Source: OFTM10 sp964196195
GTDB lineage: Bacteria; Actinomycetota; Acidimicrobiia; Acidimicrobiales; Aldehydirespiratoraceae
Assembly (NCBI GenBank): GCA_964196195.1
Contig: CAXMSE010000056.1
Coordinates: forward strand, 1 to 15,120
DNA: 15,120 nucleotides
Direction: 5' to 3'
In this document: positions 13,696-15,120 of the stretch, in pieces
Position numbering within the stretch: the stretch's first letter is position 1
Layout of the letters: each line of letters opens with the position of its first letter
Position numbers and translations under genes: made by a program
The notes under the pieces: model-generated
The model's database searches: none
The model's input: only the letters and a program-made list of their open reading frames with translations
Told to the model about the DNA's origin: nothing

Positions 13696-14157
13696 TCAGG
13701 CGGCTACCACTCCGGTGGGGTCGCGGCGCAGCACGACGGCTGCGCCCTGCAGTAGCAGGCCCACGATGAGGAGCATGGCTCCCACTCGGATGTAGGCGGT
13801 GCCGCGCAAGCCGGTGAAGGCCAGCTCGTCGGGGGCGGCGGGTGATTGGCCCTCGTAGGTGACAGACACTCCGGCCACTTCGGCGAAGTCGGAAGTGACC
13901 ACCTGTATCTCGCAGCTCACTCCGCGTGCGGCCTGGGCAGCTGATGGCGGGCAGGTGGCGAGATCGCTCGCGCCGACCTGGCCTACGGGCACCACCACAT
14001 TTGCACCGACGAAACCACCAGTGGCGTCGACAAGGTATCCGGTCGAGCCAGTGCCCACCAGGCTGCATCGACCCACCGAGTCACCGAGCCGCTCATCGCC
14101 GTTGCAGAGCATGACGAACACGGTGACATCAGCCGGGAAGCCAGTTCCGATGGCCAC
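13696..14157 (-). CDS. Small surface protein, Ig-like/neocarzinostatin-like fold, LAFTG sorting-like tail
   Basis: 153 residues from a GTG. The body is beta-rich with four cysteines (C18, C31, C69, C82), enough for two disulfides. The pattern (GTGFPADVTVFVMLC ... DATGGFVGANVVVPVG ... CEIQVVTSD) weakly recalls the secreted neocarzinostatin-like fold. The C-terminus is ELAFTG (111-116), a hydrophobic span (about 121-143) and arginines 144-145, the layout of a class E sortase (LAxTG) signal. Such a protein should be exported, but the visible frame has no signal peptide, starting mid-strand at the first beta block. The start overlaps head-to-head by 8 bases the ATG of the receiver gene at 14150. 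The N-terminus is therefore missing or altered. Its stop lies five bases after the tRNA 3' end. Fold and anchor are inference. Confidence 0.65.
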   Translation of the reverse strand: MAIGTGFPADVTVFVMLCNGDERLGDSVGRCSLVGTGSTGYLVDATGGFVGANVVVPVGQVGASDLATCPPSAAQAARGVSCEIQVVTSDFAEVAGVSVTYEGQSPAAPDELAFTGLRGTAYIRVGAMLLIVGLLLQGAAVVLRRDPTGVVAA

Positions 14158-14579
14158 CGGCGATTCATCAGACGCGCCTCGCCCGACGCGCCGCTCGGGG
14201 CGGCGCCACGCCCTACGCCTGCTTCTCGCCGACGACGACGAGATCTCGCAGCTCCCTGGCCGAAGCCCTGAGGGCGGCGGGTCATCAGGTGATCACCGCG
14301 GTCGACGGCGACGATGCCTACCGCCAGTTCACAGGGGCAACCCCATCCTTCGACGTCGTGATCAGCGACGTGGTGATGCCCGGACGCAGCGGCGTCGACC
14401 TGGCCGGCGACATCGCCCGCACATCACCTGATACGCCGGTTCTGCTGATCACCGGCCACGAGCAGATCCGCTTCGATCACCGGATCGCCCGTCACGCCAC
14501 CCCGGTGCGCCAGAAGCCCTTCGCCACCGCCGACCTCCTCACCGATCTCCAACTCATCGGCGAGTCGATCGGGAACTGA
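14150..14579 (+). pseudogene. Receiver-domain (CheY-like) gene with a +1 frameshift
   Basis: From the ATG at 14150 the frame reads LRLLLADDDEIS, a perfect receiver beta1 with its acidic cluster, then loses homology after about 14248. The next frame resumes the domain exactly with SSLAEALRAAGHQVITAVDG, VVISDVVMPGRSG (acceptor Asp), VLLITGH and RQKPFATADLL (conserved Lys), ending at the TGA at 14577. One extra base near 14247-14252 explains the break; dropping one base joins the two parts into a normal receiver of about 142 residues without an output domain. All active-site residues are present across the two frames. It is either a recent pseudogene or a sequencing error. A start at GTG 14289 alone would lack beta1 and alpha1. 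Confidence 0.7.
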
Positions 14580-14584
14580 AAACG

Positions 14585-14618
14585 AACAAACCCCCAGGTG
14601 TGAGCCCGGGGGTCTGTT
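14585..14618. terminator. Terminator hairpin, probably bidirectional
   Basis: The arms at 14585-14598 and 14605-14618 pair over 12 of 14 positions (AACAAACCCCCAGG with CCCGGGGGTCTGTT) around a 6-base loop. It begins 5 bases after the receiver-gene stop and lies between two convergent genes. No long T run follows, which is common in high-GC actinobacteria. Confidence 0.75.
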
Positions 14619-14647
14619 ACGCAGGGTTGTCGAACCGACCGAAGTAA

Positions 14648-15120
14648 TCAGCCCTCTTCGGGTTTCGGCTCGTCGGGTTCATCCGTTTCATTATGCTCGT
14701 CGCTGCCACCGGAGTCGGGACCGTCGGGATCGCTCAGACCGCTCTTCGCCTTGACAACGCCGTGCTCGAACTCTATCTCGACCTCGTACTCGACGCTGCC
14801 AGCAACGAAGCGGACCTCGATCTCGTTGGCGAGTTCGGTGACCACTTCACCGGTGAAATCGCCAGCGGCCGAATAGCGGACAAGCACCAGGGCACCATCG
14901 GCGACCATGTACGTGACCGAGCCGCCATCGCTTGTTTCGATTGTTTCGCCAGTATCGGCCGCCACCACATCGTCGGCGCCGCTGTCGGACTCATCGCCCG
15001 AAGAGTCAGACGGCTCGTCAGGAGTGCTCGAGTCGCCTTCACCGGCAATCTCGAGGGGCTGGACGCCGCCGGAGTCGGGGGAGCCGTCGCTTCCGAGATG
15101 GTCGGGGGTATCGAGTCCAT
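14648..15120 (-). CDS. Acidic Asp/Ser/Gly-rich protein, partial at right edge
   Basis: The frame is open from the window edge to the TGA at 14648-14650; 156 residues are visible and the N-terminus is outside. It has two low-complexity acidic stretches rich in Asp, Ser, Gly, Glu and Pro (one before the central block, one at the C-terminal end, finishing EPKPEEG). These flank a folded-looking, beta-rich block of about 65 residues (TIETSDGGSVTYMVADGALV ... NEIEVRFVAGSVEYEVEIEF). I do not recognise the family. The composition suggests an exported or surface protein, perhaps binding divalent cations, but neither signal nor anchor can be seen. A start at the internal GTG 14968 is possible but would cut off the continuous acidic region upstream. 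It converges with the receiver gene across the terminator hairpin. Confidence 0.7.
   Translation of the reverse strand, partial: GLDTPDHLGSDGSPDSGGVQPLEIAGEGDSSTPDEPSDSSGDESDSGADDVVAADTGETIETSDGGSVTYMVADGALVLVRYSAAGDFTGEVVTELANEIEVRFVAGSVEYEVEIEFEHGVVKAKSGLSDPDGPDSGGSDEHNETDEPDEPKPEEG

Overview
The window comes from a high-GC, Gram-positive actinobacterium. It carries the conserved actinobacterial cell-wall Ser/Thr-kinase cluster (fhaA-fhaB-pstP-rodA-pbpA-pknB, all on the minus strand). A trpG/pabA gene faces the end of that cluster and a tRNA-Leu lies just upstream of fhaA, the same neighbourhood as near the origin in mycobacteria. Missing Shine-Dalgarno sites, TAnnnT boxes a few bases from start codons, Thr/Ala/Pro-rich extracellular tails and an AbiEi/DUF559-like fragment together suggest a deep-branching class such as Acidimicrobiia. 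That placement is inference.

Layout. 1-256 (-): N-terminally truncated AbiEi/DUF559-like fragment running off the left edge. 253-349: a long hairpin and a (GGGGTT)-like tract behind the ammonium transporter. 351-1748 (-): amt. 1870-2352 (-): short winged-helix regulator with a cut-down receiver half. 2471-4963 (+): membrane Fe-S/CCG oxidoreductase of the EtfD type with an added C-terminal HhH domain, overlapping by one base a stand-alone receiver-like protein (4963-5385). 5395-5994 (+): glutamine amidotransferase PabA/TrpG. 6018-13528 (-): the cell-wall kinase cluster. 13608-13691 (+): tRNA-Leu(CAG). 13696-14157 (-): small cell-surface protein with an LAFTG sorting-like tail. 14150-14579 (+): frameshifted receiver-domain gene. 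14585-14618: terminator hairpin. 14648-15120 (-): acidic Asp/Ser-rich protein running off the right edge.

How the genes work together. PknB senses cell-wall fragments through four PASTA domains and PstP reverses its phosphorylation. FhaA and FhaB bind phosphothreonine and recruit partners. RodA and PbpA are the paired glycosyltransferase and transpeptidase that build septal or elongation peptidoglycan. pstP, rodA and pbpA are linked to their upstream genes by 4-base ATGA/GTGA overlaps; pknB and fhaB have short gaps with possible promoters of their own. No PknA homologue is present between pbpA and pknB. The left part is metabolic: ammonium uptake with a possible dedicated regulator, and electron transfer from acyl-CoA dehydrogenases to the quinone pool.

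The most unusual items are the EtfD-HhH fusion coupled to a divergent receiver, recurrent leaderless-looking starts, the telomere-like G tract plus hairpin behind amt, and the disturbed 14150-14260 segment. In that segment a frameshifted receiver overlaps head-to-head with a surface protein lacking a signal peptide. I see no mobile element, CRISPR array or obvious defence island beyond the AbiEi-like fragment.
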